From JANXVY01 sp031365425 (GTDB lineage: Bacteria > Pseudomonadota > Alphaproteobacteria > Rhizobiales > Hyphomicrobiaceae), in NCBI GenBank assembly GCA_031365425.1, contig JANLYB010000064.1, positions 1-32,045 of the forward strand: 32,045 bases of DNA, read 5' to 3'. The translations under genes were made by a program, and so were the position numbers. Numbering within the stretch: the first letter of the stretch is position 1; every line of letters begins with the position of its first letter. Below the pieces are notes generated by a model. It saw nothing but the letters and a program-made list of their open reading frames with translations, did no database searches and was not told the DNA's origin. Positions 6,983 to 14,832 of this stretch are shown here, in pieces.

Positions 6983-8359
6983 TCACACCACCTCCCCCCA
7001 CAAATCATACTCATCCGCCGCCGTGATCCGCACCTGCAGAATATCCCCCGGCTTCGCCCCGGCCGCGCCGTCGACAAACACACTTCCATCAATCTCCGGC
7101 GCATCCCACTGGCTGCGGCCCACCGCGCCGTCCTCATCGACCTCGTCGATCAACACCGGGATGGTGCGCCCGACGCGGGTTTGCAGGATTGCCGCGCTCA
7201 CCTCTTGCTGCACGGCCATGAACCGGTGCCAGCGCTCTTCCTTCTCGTCCTCAGGCACTTGATCCGGCAAGTCGTTCGCCACCGCACCGGGAACGGTTTC
7301 ATATTTGAAACACCCCGCGCGATTGATTTTCGCTTCGACCATAAAGTCGAGCAGCATCTGGAAATCCGCTTCCGTTTCGCCCGGAAAGCCAACAATAAAT
7401 GTCGAGCGAATAGCCAGATCCGGACAAACGCTGCGCCACGCTTTAATGCGCTCTAAAGTATTTCCCTGCGCACCAGGCCGCTTCATCGCGCGCAAAATAT
7501 TCGGCGAGGCATGCTGGAACGGAATATCCAGATACGGCAGAATTTTCCCTTCCGCCATCAGCGGAATAACATCGTCGACATGCGGATAGGGATAAACGTA
7601 GTGCATCCGCACCCACACGCCCAAGTCGCCCAGTGCGCGGGATAGATCGAGGAACTTCGCTTTCAGCGGCGCACCCTTCCAAGGCGTTTCCGCATAGCGG
7701 ATATCGAGCCCATACGCGCTCGTATCCTGACTGATAACCAGCAATTCCTTGACGCCCGCTTTTGCCAATCGCTCCGCTTCCATCATCACCTGATTGGCCG
7801 GACGTGACGCGAGATCACCCCGCAAACTCGGAATGATGCAGAACGAGCAGCGGTTGTTGCAGCCCTCCGAAATCTTCAGATACGCATAGTGCCGGGGCGT
7901 CAGCCGCAACCCTTCCGGCGGCACCAGATCGATGAACGGATCGTGCAGCGGCGGCACAGCGTCATGCACCGCGTTGACCACCTGCTCGTACTGATGCGGC
8001 CCCGTCACCGCCAAGACGCCGGGATGCGCCTCGCGGATACGCCCTTCCTCGACGCCCAGACACCCGGTCACGATCACGCGCCCATTGGCGGCCATTGCCT
8101 CACCGATCGCGTCCAGGCTCTCCTGCTTGGCCGAGTTCAAAAACCCGCAAGTATTCACTACCACGACGTCCGCACCAGCGTAGTCAGGCGCGATTTGATA
8201 CCCCTCCGCGCGGAGCTTCGATATGATCCGCTCGCTATCCACCAGCGCCTTGGGGCACCCGAGCGAAACGAAACCAACCTTGGGAGCAGCCTTGGTGACC
8301 ATGGGGCCTGCCTGCACGCGGACGCCCGCAGGCGCTTGATCTTGTGAGCTATCTGTCAT
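6983..8359 (-). CDS. rimO: Ribosomal protein S12 methylthiotransferase RimO
   Basis: RimO is a radical-SAM enzyme with two iron-sulfur clusters that adds a methylthio group to an aspartate of ribosomal protein S12. The N-terminal MTTase domain has Cys35 (SLGCPKALVDSE), Cys71 (NTCGFLNSA) and Cys100 (TGCLG). The radical-SAM motif CNNRCSFC places Cys167, Cys171 and Cys174. The C-terminal TRAM domain follows (TIPVLIDEVDEDGAVGRS). Its length of 458 residues is normal. The sequence VNTCGFLNSAKQES separates RimO from the related MiaB. The gene lies 40 bases downstream of crtB on the same strand and could be read from the carotenoid promoter. A second possible start is the Met at residue 20. Confidence 0.96.
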   Translation of the reverse strand: MTDSSQDQAPAGVRVQAGPMVTKAAPKVGFVSLGCPKALVDSERIISKLRAEGYQIAPDYAGADVVVVNTCGFLNSAKQESLDAIGEAMAANGRVIVTGCLGVEEGRIREAHPGVLAVTGPHQYEQVVNAVHDAVPPLHDPFIDLVPPEGLRLTPRHYAYLKISEGCNNRCSFCIIPSLRGDLASRPANQVMMEAERLAKAGVKELLVISQDTSAYGLDIRYAETPWKGAPLKAKFLDLSRALGDLGVWVRMHYVYPYPHVDDVIPLMAEGKILPYLDIPFQHASPNILRAMKRPGAQGNTLERIKAWRSVCPDLAIRSTFIVGFPGETEADFQMLLDFMVEAKINRAGCFKYETVPGAVANDLPDQVPEDEKEERWHRFMAVQQEVSAAILQTRVGRTIPVLIDEVDEDGAVGRSQWDAPEIDGSVFVDGAAGAKPGDILQVRITAADEYDLWGEVV

Positions 8360-8399
8360 CGCCCGCTTGTAGCCATGCCCGTAGCTGCTGGCAACGCGG

Positions 8400-9344
8400 C
8401 TATCGCGCCATCGTCCACAGCCCCACCCGCGGCGGGGCCGCTATCACCGTGCCCATCGTCTTGGCCGCCACCACATCCCCGGCGGCCTTCACCACGTTCC
8501 ACTTTTTCCGCGCGCCCGACACCTTAGCCCGCCCAACAGCTCCCTCGCGCACCACACTGCCAATATCGCAATAAACCCGCCGCGCCGCCGCAATGGCAAG
8601 CGCCGACCGCCCCGGCAGCCGCGCAATCCCATAGTAAGCAGAACGGTAATACCGGTCGGCCTCATCCAGTAGCCGCAGCGTTACCTCATGCACCGCTTCG
8701 GCATGCTCAGCGCTGCCCACACCGCCAACCGGCACACCCGCCTCGGCAAGCCAATCCCCCGGCAAATATACCCGCCCCACGCCAGCATCCGCTGCAACAT
8801 CGCGCGCAATGTTGGTCAACTGAAACGCAAGCCCCAGATCGCACGCCCGCTCCAGCGTCGCCCGGTCACGCACCCCCATGATCATCGCCATCATCACGCC
8901 GACGCACCCCGCCACATGATAGGCATACGTCAGCGTATCCTCTAGCGTCCGGTACTCCTGACGGCGCACATCCATGGCCATCCCTTCAATCAAATCGAGC
9001 GGATACTTGGCCGGAATACCGTGCTTGGCCACCACCGCCTGCAACGCCAGAAAGATCGGCTCGACCGCCCGCCCCTCGACCGCAACAACCGTCGCGTCCC
9101 GCAACCGCGCCAGCGTCTCGGCAGTCGCAGCACCCGCAGCCTCAGCCGTATTGAACCCCAGCTCCTGCCCATCAATCTCGTCGTCGCAATGCCTGCACCA
9201 CGCATAGAGCATGTACGCCCGCGCCCGAACCTCCGGCGAAAACAACCGCGCCGCTCCGGCAAAACTTTTTGACCCGCGCTCGATCCGCTCCTGCGAAAAC
9301 GCGACCAGCTCGGCCTCGCTCCAGGCCTTGCGATCAGCACTCAT
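8400..9344 (-). CDS. crtB: Phytoene synthase CrtB
   Basis: CrtB joins two geranylgeranyl diphosphates into phytoene, the first C40 step of carotenoid synthesis. Both aspartate-rich metal-binding motifs are present: DDEID at residues 54-58 inside YAWCRHCDDEIDG, and RDVAAD at 181-186 inside LTNIARDVAAD, followed by GRVYLP. It is 314 residues long. The ATG at 9344 is chosen because it overlaps the crtY stop (ATGA, 9341-9344), a classic coupled junction; the open frame runs nine codons further. A basic residue-rich C-terminus follows the catalytic core. It belongs to the crtY-crtB transcript, with rimO next. Confidence 0.95.
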   Translation of the reverse strand: MSADRKAWSEAELVAFSQERIERGSKSFAGAARLFSPEVRARAYMLYAWCRHCDDEIDGQELGFNTAEAAGAATAETLARLRDATVVAVEGRAVEPIFLALQAVVAKHGIPAKYPLDLIEGMAMDVRRQEYRTLEDTLTYAYHVAGCVGVMMAMIMGVRDRATLERACDLGLAFQLTNIARDVAADAGVGRVYLPGDWLAEAGVPVGGVGSAEHAEAVHEVTLRLLDEADRYYRSAYYGIARLPGRSALAIAAARRVYCDIGSVVREGAVGRAKVSGARKKWNVVKAAGDVVAAKTMGTVIAAPPRVGLWTMAR

Positions 9345-10567
9345 GGCACAGTCTTCCCCGCAAACACCCACGCCGAACGCTCGCCGAACACGCCCAGCGC
9401 CCTGCCCAGAGGCAGCGGCGGCTTGGCCGCCATGATCGCAATAATCTGCGCCTTATCGGCCAACGTCAGCTTTGCTGCAAAGAACCTCTCGATAAGCCCT
9501 CCCGGCAGCCGGTAAAACCGCTCCAGAATCAACACCCGCTCGGCAGGTTCCGCCGCAATAAACATCATCCGGTTGAGCAACCTGAAAAACGCCCGCTCCT
9601 TCCACAACACCCGCGCATAGGCTTCGACCTGCACCCGCACGCTCGCCGCCGATAAATCAGCCAACCCCGCCAGCCGATCCGCAAACGCCAGCGCATCTGG
9701 CAGCGAATACCCCGTCGTCGGGTGAAACAAGGCCGCCCTCAACCCCGACCGCGCAACGCCAGCCGCTCCGTGGCGCCAGAACTCATCCATATTCCCCGCC
9801 AGCACCACCGGCAGCACGCCGCTCTCCTCCCGCACAACCCGCGCAATCCGCCAGCCCTTAGCCGCCGCATACGCCTTGACCCGCTCGCGTATGACACTGG
9901 CATCCAACGCCGCCCCATCGCTGTAGTACGTATCCTCGACGAGCATCCGCGTCGGCGAAAACGGCAGCGTGTAAACAAACCGGTAACCATCCAACTGCTC
10001 GACGGTCGCATCCATAATTACCGGCACGCTCTCCCCATGCGGTCTATCCGTCTCGATCTCCAACCCGACAAACTTCTGAAACCCGAGCGCCAGCGGCGTA
10101 TCGGGATCTGGCCCCCGCCCGTCGATCACGCACTTGGCCGTCAGCACCCGCCGGTCGCCTAACACCACGCGATCCGGCCCCAGGCTCGCCACCTCCGCCT
10201 CCAGCATCAATCGGTCGCCCAACATCGGCGCAAGCACCGCATGGAGCAACTCCGACGAAATCGAATGATACCCGGCGTCGAACACCCGCGCGTGCTTGGG
10301 AAACCGCACGCTCTGCCGCTCCCACGACGCGACAATAAAAGGCGCCAGCTCGGCCAACGCCCCTGGCCCCACATCGCCGGAATGAAATGACCAAGTATGG
10401 TTACCGCCCAGCGTTTCGCCTCGCTCGACCACACAAATTCGCAGATCAGGCCGCCGCATCATCAGCCGCCACGCGATCAACGCATTGGCCAGCCCTCCGC
10501 CAACCAAGACGAGGTCGAAAGCTCCGCAGCAACCATTCGAACTCTCAGCGATGGTATTTCCTGTCAC
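9341..10567 (-). CDS. crtY: Lycopene beta-cyclase CrtY
   Basis: CrtY closes both ends of lycopene to give beta-carotene. The N-terminal dinucleotide-binding GGGLAN motif is at residues 23-28, followed by the acidic end of the second strand (CVVERG) and GGNHTWSFH. Further family marks are the MLVEDTYYSDG motif, FHPTTGYSLPDAL, and FYRLPGGLIERFFAAKL near the C-terminus. The GTG at 10567 is preferred over a TTG two codons upstream because a GAGAAG motif lies nine bases before it; 408 residues. It overlaps crtB by four bases and diverges from crtE across 134 bases. The product is a membrane-associated, non-redox flavoprotein in this family. Confidence 0.94.
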   Translation of the reverse strand: MTGNTIAESSNGCCGAFDLVLVGGGLANALIAWRLMMRRPDLRICVVERGETLGGNHTWSFHSGDVGPGALAELAPFIVASWERQSVRFPKHARVFDAGYHSISSELLHAVLAPMLGDRLMLEAEVASLGPDRVVLGDRRVLTAKCVIDGRGPDPDTPLALGFQKFVGLEIETDRPHGESVPVIMDATVEQLDGYRFVYTLPFSPTRMLVEDTYYSDGAALDASVIRERVKAYAAAKGWRIARVVREESGVLPVVLAGNMDEFWRHGAAGVARSGLRAALFHPTTGYSLPDALAFADRLAGLADLSAASVRVQVEAYARVLWKERAFFRLLNRMMFIAAEPAERVLILERFYRLPGGLIERFFAAKLTLADKAQIIAIMAAKPPLPLGRALGVFGERSAWVFAGKTVP

Positions 10568-10701
10568 GAACAACTACTTCTCATGTGTGTGGACCAAATC
10601 GCCCAGTTGAGCGTACTTCCATAGCATTGGCACGCATAGGTCGCCCCGTGTAGTCCACGACGCCAACTGGCAAACGATGAAGATGGGAGACGCAGATTCG
10701 C

Positions 10702-11640
10702 ATGCATGGACGCGCGAATAACACGGCATCGCAAAAGCACTCCAGCCCATCGGTCGGCCGGGGCGATGCCGCATTCGTAGCCCACCTCCGCAGCCTCATC
10801 GATCACCGCCTAGGCGTGCTGGTTGCCGGCCCTCATAATTGTCCGGTCAGCTTGAACAATGCCGTGCGCCACGCCTTGCTCGCCCCCGGCAAACGGATCC
10901 GCCCGCTGCTGACCATGTTGACTGCCGCCCAATTCGGTACGGACCCATTGAAAGCGCTCGACGCTGGATGCGCGGTCGAACTCGTCCACACAGCTTCCCT
11001 GGTCCTCGACGATCTCCCCTGCATGGACGACGCCGGAACCCGGCGCGGCATCGCCAGCACGCACACGGCCTTTGGCGAATCGACCGCCATGCTGGCCGCC
11101 ATCGCCATGCTGACCCGCGCTTTCGGCGTCATCTCGCAAATGGAAGACCTCTCCTGCGCTGCCCGCCTCGACTTGACGGCGATCCTATCCTTCGCCGCCG
11201 GTGCCGATGGCCTCGTCGCCGGTCAGGAACGCGATCTGCACGACCGCAGCCCCGCCGACCCACTCGCAAAAATCAACGAAATCAACGACCAGAAAACCGG
11301 CGTTCTGTTCACCGCAGCCGTCCAGATGGGCGGGCGCATCGCCCAAGCTGACGACGCCCGCATGACCGCGCTCGCCACCTTCGGCCGCGAAATCGGCCTC
11401 GCCTTCCAGGCCATCGACGACGTCATCGACATGTCGCACTCAGCGCAAGATGCAGGCAAAGACACTGGCAAAGACGCAGGCAAAGCCACGATTGCCACCG
11501 TCTTGGGCGTGGACGCGGCACGCGCACAGGTCGCCCGCCATTTAGCAAATGCCCACGCATCCCTCGAACCCTACGCCCCCGCCTCCGGTCCACTCCGCAC
11601 TTTTATTTCAGCAATTTTTGCACAACCGACAGCCAATTGA
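10702..11640 (+). CDS. crtE: Geranylgeranyl diphosphate synthase CrtE
   Basis: CrtE is a trans-prenyltransferase that elongates allylic diphosphates with IPP to the C20 GGPP used by CrtB. The first aspartate-rich motif DDLPCMDD is at residues 103-110 in the CrtE-like context VHTASLVLDDLPCMDDAGTR. The second motif IDDVID is at 238-243. The residues four and five positions before the first Asp are small (Ser and Ala), which allows a C20 product; FPP synthases carry an aromatic residue at the fifth position. After the second motif a short Gly-Lys-Asp repeat (DAGKDTGKDAGK) is slightly longer than usual. The ATG follows GGGAGA by 11 bases. The gene is divergent from crtY. Confidence 0.94.
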   Translation: MHGRANNTASQKHSSPSVGRGDAAFVAHLRSLIDHRLGVLVAGPHNCPVSLNNAVRHALLAPGKRIRPLLTMLTAAQFGTDPLKALDAGCAVELVHTASLVLDDLPCMDDAGTRRGIASTHTAFGESTAMLAAIAMLTRAFGVISQMEDLSCAARLDLTAILSFAAGADGLVAGQERDLHDRSPADPLAKINEINDQKTGVLFTAAVQMGGRIAQADDARMTALATFGREIGLAFQAIDDVIDMSHSAQDAGKDTGKDAGKATIATVLGVDAARAQVARHLANAHASLEPYAPASGPLRTFISAIFAQPTAN

Positions 11641-11862
11641 GCGGCTGAGCAGAAAGACGCAAGCCCCTCGCAAACCGTGGACAAGCCCTTCGGTGTTGCA
11701 AAAATGGCAGCCAATTTCCTCCGCAGAAGTATATCACCTGACTGAATCGTAGGCAGTGGCCCCCTTTTCGCCGCTTGGTTGCGCCAAAAGCACAACACGG
11801 AGCGCCCGGGGGCGTCGGTTTCGCGTCCATACGATTTTTTGCATGGTTTTGGAGAGGCAGAT

Positions 11863-12378
11863 ATGCCGACGAAGTTTTCGCGCGCGCGCCGGTTGCTGAT
11901 GACGAGTGCTGCAGTCGCAATGACCGGCTGCTCGTCGGACATGCCCTCACTCACGGGCGGCCCCTCCGAAATCGACCGCACATTCCTGATCGCCGCCGGC
12001 AACTGGGATCGCAACAAGGACGGCAACGTCACCTGCGATGAATGGAAAGCCTACGCATCCGAACTGTTCGCCATCGGCGACGTCGAACGCAAAGGTTACG
12101 TAACGCCCGAAGACTGGAAACGCATCGTCGCCATCGACCGCATGTTCGAGACAGTCGACTTCAAGTATTACGACCGCAACAGCGACGGCAAAGTCGACCG
12201 CGCCGAATTTGTCGACCGCCCCAACCGTGCCTTCGAGATGGCCGACCGCAATAAGGACTGCATCCTGACGACGGTCGAATTGACCGGCGCCCGCACCGCA
12301 GGAGCGACCGCCCCCAAAGTCATACCCGCCGGAAACGAAAGCGGCACCGGCAAAGGCCCCGGCGGCGTGGGTAGGTAA
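11863..12378 (+). CDS. EF-hand lipoprotein
   Basis: The product (171 residues) starts with Arg-rich residues, a hydrophobic core and a lipobox MTGC, so Cys23 should be acylated and the mature protein anchored in the envelope. Four EF-hand-like loops follow: residues 49-60 (DRNKDGNVTCDE) and 104-115 (DRNSDGKVDRAE) are canonical calcium loops, 73-84 is degenerate, and 128-139 has Cys133 in place of the usual Gly at position six. A Gly/Pro/Ala-rich tail ends the protein. The ATG at 11863 is chosen because GGAGAGG lies just upstream; the frame is open for 28 more codons. It is 222 bases behind crtE, so it may have its own promoter. Its role is unknown; calcium binding is likely. Confidence 0.8.
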   Translation: MPTKFSRARRLLMTSAAVAMTGCSSDMPSLTGGPSEIDRTFLIAAGNWDRNKDGNVTCDEWKAYASELFAIGDVERKGYVTPEDWKRIVAIDRMFETVDFKYYDRNSDGKVDRAEFVDRPNRAFEMADRNKDCILTTVELTGARTAGATAPKVIPAGNESGTGKGPGGVGR

Positions 12379-12424
12379 CAGCAAAACCGCCCCGTCGATT
12401 TTTCATCAACGGGCTCGTACCAAG

Positions 12425-12446
12425 ACTGTCCGGTTGGTTGGGACAG
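12425..12446. terminator. Short hairpin behind the EF-hand lipoprotein gene
   Basis: CTGTCC and GGACAG arms flank a ten-base loop about 46 bases after the stop codon. No T-run follows, so termination is a weak suggestion only. Confidence 0.2.
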
Positions 12447-12475
12447 CCAAGGCGGAAACCTATCCGCAAAAACTC

Positions 12476-12513
12476 CGTCATCCAGGCGAAGGCCGGGACC
12501 CAAGCATCCAAAT
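12476..12513. repeat. REP-like extragenic element (single unit)
   Basis: The stretch CGTCATCCAGGCGAAGGCC with the following GGGACCCAAGCATCCA is the typical half of an alphaproteobacterial extragenic palindrome. The matching second half is not visible, so this is a lone or decayed copy. It lies in the gap before the deacetylase-family gene. Confidence 0.55.
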
Positions 12514-12589
12514 TGTCAAGCGAGAACGCCAAACCAAACTCTAATAGAAAATTTGGCCAAGGCTGGTGCTCTCCGCTAAACTCGACGCC

Positions 12590-13492
12590 GTGACGCACCG
12601 CTTCTACTTCCCCGACACGCCTGACCTGCCGCTACCTCCGGGACACCGCTTCCCGGCGCAGAAGTACCGTTTGCTGCGCGAAACCATCCGCGACGAACGC
12701 ATCCTCGACCCAGCTCACCTTACGCCGTCCCCGCAAGCCAGCATCCCTGACCTCTGCCGCGCACACGACGAAGCCTACATTTCAGCCATGCTGACCGGTA
12801 CCGTCTCGGCGAAAATCCAGCGTGAAATCGGGCTTCCATGGAGCGAAATCCTTGTTGCGCGATCGCGTGCCACGGTCGGCGGAGCGCTGGCCGCCGCCCG
12901 TCACGCACTCACATCAGGCCTAAGCGGGCAACTCGCAGGCGGCACCCACCACGCCCACCGCTCCAACGGGCGCGGCTTCTGCGTGTTCAACGATTGCGCC
13001 GTCACGGCCCTGACCCTGCTCGACAAGGCCACCATCCGGCGCGCGGCCATCCTCGACCTCGACGTCCACCAAGGCGACGGCAACGCCTCTATCCTCGCTG
13101 AAGAACCGCGCGTCTTTACCGCCAGCGTCCACGGTGCGAGCAACTACCCCTTCGTCAAACCAGCTTCCACACTCGACATCGGCCTGCCAGACCACGCCGG
13201 CGACGCGACCTACCTCGCCGCCTGCCAGCACGCCCTCATTGCCGTGCTGGCCTCAAACCCAGATCTGATCTTGTATATTTCCGGCGTTGATCCATTGGCC
13301 AGCGACCGCCTGGGCCGCCTCGCCGTAACGCATGAGGGCCTGATCGCCCGCGACCGCGCCGTATTCACGGCCTGCCGCGCCTCAGGCATCCCTGTGGTGA
13401 TCCTCATCGGCGGCGGCTACGCCGACCCCATCGCCGATACCGTCACCGCCTACGCCAACACCTTCCGTGTCGCCCGCCAAGTGTTCGGCTGA
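12590..13492 (+). CDS. Histone deacetylase / acetoin utilization family protein
   Basis: The family consists of zinc-dependent amidohydrolases that remove acetyl or similar groups from lysine side chains, polyamines or other amines. The hallmark residues are visible: the tandem His in GGTHHAHRSNGRGFCVFNDCAV, the zinc ligands in LDLDVHQGDGN, a later GVDPLASDRLG carrying the other zinc Asp, and GGGYAD with the candidate catalytic Tyr. The product is about 300 residues, typical for the bacterial class IV-like enzymes. Translation could start at GTG 12590 or at GTG 12566, neither with a strong ribosome binding site; the shorter form begins directly with the family-like HRFYFPDTPD. It converges on the YceI gene with only six bases between stops. 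The substrate is unknown. Confidence 0.87.
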   Translation: MTHRFYFPDTPDLPLPPGHRFPAQKYRLLRETIRDERILDPAHLTPSPQASIPDLCRAHDEAYISAMLTGTVSAKIQREIGLPWSEILVARSRATVGGALAAARHALTSGLSGQLAGGTHHAHRSNGRGFCVFNDCAVTALTLLDKATIRRAAILDLDVHQGDGNASILAEEPRVFTASVHGASNYPFVKPASTLDIGLPDHAGDATYLAACQHALIAVLASNPDLILYISGVDPLASDRLGRLAVTHEGLIARDRAVFTACRASGIPVVILIGGGYADPIADTVTAYANTFRVARQVFG

Positions 13493-13498
13493 GCCCGG

Positions 13499-14068
13499 TC
13501 ACCCCTTCTTCAAACTCACGCGCACCTCGACAGGAATGTCGAGCGATACCCAGGTGCCATTGTCGTCCGAGCCCTTGCCAATACCGAACGCGACCCGCTT
13601 CAACTGCGTCTTACCCACCAGCTTGGCGCTGTCGCCTTCGGCCTTGAACTCGAAAGCAAACACCACCGGCACCTTCACGCCCCGGATCGACAACGTTGCA
13701 TCGGCCTCAAACTTGTCCCCGCCGACGCTCTTAAAGCCGGTCGTCTCAAACACCCCCGAGGGCGTCGCCGCAACGTTGAACCAATCAACTGTCGGCAGAG
13801 TCTTGTCGTAAGTCGCATCCCCTGTCTTCGCCGATGCCAGGCCAACCGTTACCGTCGCTTTCGAACCGCCAAGATCGGCCGGATCAAAGCTGATACTCGC
13901 ATCCCATTTTTGAAACGTACCCTTGAACTTGTTTCCCGCATGTTCGCCCGAAAACCCGATCGAACTCTCGGCAGGCACCACCGTCCACGTCGCAGCCATA
14001 CTCGATCCGCACGGCATGAATGCCGCCAGAAGGACTGCGGCCAACGCCTGACCCATTCGCAAGTTCAT
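13499..14068 (-). CDS. YceI family periplasmic isoprenoid-binding-type protein
   Basis: YceI proteins are periplasmic eight-stranded lipocalin-like barrels; characterised members bind polyprenyl or quinone isoprenoids. This copy (189 residues) has a signal peptide ending near GSSMAATW, the opening motif WTVVPAESSIGFSGEH with GNKFKGTFQKW, and the family-typical pair DATLSIRGVKVPV and GKTQLKRVAFGIG. The ATG at 14068 lies four bases after the cytochrome b561 stop, so the two are co-translated; the frame upstream merely overlaps the cytochrome gene. A GGATAAG motif within the end of the upstream gene can serve as ribosome binding site. Together they form a cytochrome b561-YceI cassette, a recurrent pairing. 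Its ligand here is not known. Confidence 0.88.
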   Translation of the reverse strand: MNLRMGQALAAVLLAAFMPCGSSMAATWTVVPAESSIGFSGEHAGNKFKGTFQKWDASISFDPADLGGSKATVTVGLASAKTGDATYDKTLPTVDWFNVAATPSGVFETTGFKSVGGDKFEADATLSIRGVKVPVVFAFEFKAEGDSAKLVGKTQLKRVAFGIGKGSDDNGTWVSLDIPVEVRVSLKKG

Positions 14069-14072
14069 GAGC

Positions 14073-14669
14073 TTATCCAATCGATGATTTTTGAGCCGCG
14101 CGAACGCCGGGCAACATGCGAGTGAGCACATCATCCCGGTTCACGAAATGATGCTTCAAGGCCGCAAGTACATGCAGTGCGATGAGCGCAATCGACCCAA
14201 ACGCCAGGTACTTATGAATGGCCTTGAACAACGCTTCCGCCGGCTTTTTGTCTTCAAGCACAGCTAGCATCGGAATATGGGGCCACTCGAACAGACCGAA
14301 CACCATGGTCGGAAACCCGAGCGGGCTGGCCGACACCATCGCCCAGCCAGCCACCGGAATGGCCAGCATCAACGTATAGAGACCAACATGTGCCAGCGAT
14401 GCGGCGACCCGTTCAAACTTTGTCATCCCAGCAGGCAACGGCGGCGGCGGGTTCATCAACCGCCACACGATCCGCACCAACGTTAGCACGAGCACCGTCA
14501 AACCAAGCGCCTTATGCCACTGGTAAACCTTGAACGCGAAATTCCGCGTCTCCGGCGCCTTGATGGCATCCGTCATCCACAGCCCAGCGACCAGCAGCGC
14601 AAGCACAGCCAACGCAATCGACCAATGAAGCGCAATCGCAACGGCACTGTAGCGAGGGGAGCGAGTCAT
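14073..14669 (-). CDS. Cytochrome b561 family protein
   Basis: A four-helix membrane cytochrome (198 residues) of the bacterial b561/CybB type, which transfers electrons from ubiquinol to an acceptor, in some cases superoxide. Four hydrophobic segments are visible. Candidate haem ligands are His in ALHWSIAL in the first helix, WHKALGL in the second, and HKYLAFG and ALHVLAAL in the fourth, followed by the family-typical KHHFVNRDDVLTRMLPG. The ATG at 14669 has AGGTG upstream; a TTG one codon earlier is less likely. It is directly followed by the YceI gene, and its messenger probably begins in the palindrome-containing gap to the right, where the sequence TTCCTTAAGGATATATAG lies just before the start. 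Confidence 0.9.
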   Translation of the reverse strand: MTRSPRYSAVAIALHWSIALAVLALLVAGLWMTDAIKAPETRNFAFKVYQWHKALGLTVLVLTLVRIVWRLMNPPPPLPAGMTKFERVAASLAHVGLYTLMLAIPVAGWAMVSASPLGFPTMVFGLFEWPHIPMLAVLEDKKPAEALFKAIHKYLAFGSIALIALHVLAALKHHFVNRDDVLTRMLPGVRAAQKSSIG

Positions 14670-14705
14670 CAAAGCACCTATATATCCTTAAGGAATATCA
14701 CCCCC

Positions 14706-14805
14706 CACTCCATGGCCGGGCTTGACCCGGCCATCCAGGGCGGAGAGCAAAAATCTCTCAGTTTGCAGCCCCTGGATGGCCGCCTCGGAGGGCGGCCATG
14801 GAGTG
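14706..14805. repeat. Paired REP element forming a 100-base imperfect palindrome
   Basis: The left end (CACTCCATGGCCG) and right end (CGGCCATGGAGTG) are exact complements, and inner blocks (GGCCATCCAGG / CCTGGATGGCC) also pair. Each half is itself a small hairpin, for example GGCCGGGCTTGACCCGGCC. This is the CATGGCCGGGCTTGACCCGGCCATCC element of Hyphomicrobiales genomes in its back-to-back form. It fills the gap between the second YceI gene and cytochrome b561, both on the minus strand. Confidence 0.8.
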
Positions 14806-14832
14806 GATTGGTGGTCACGATTGAGAACGCAT

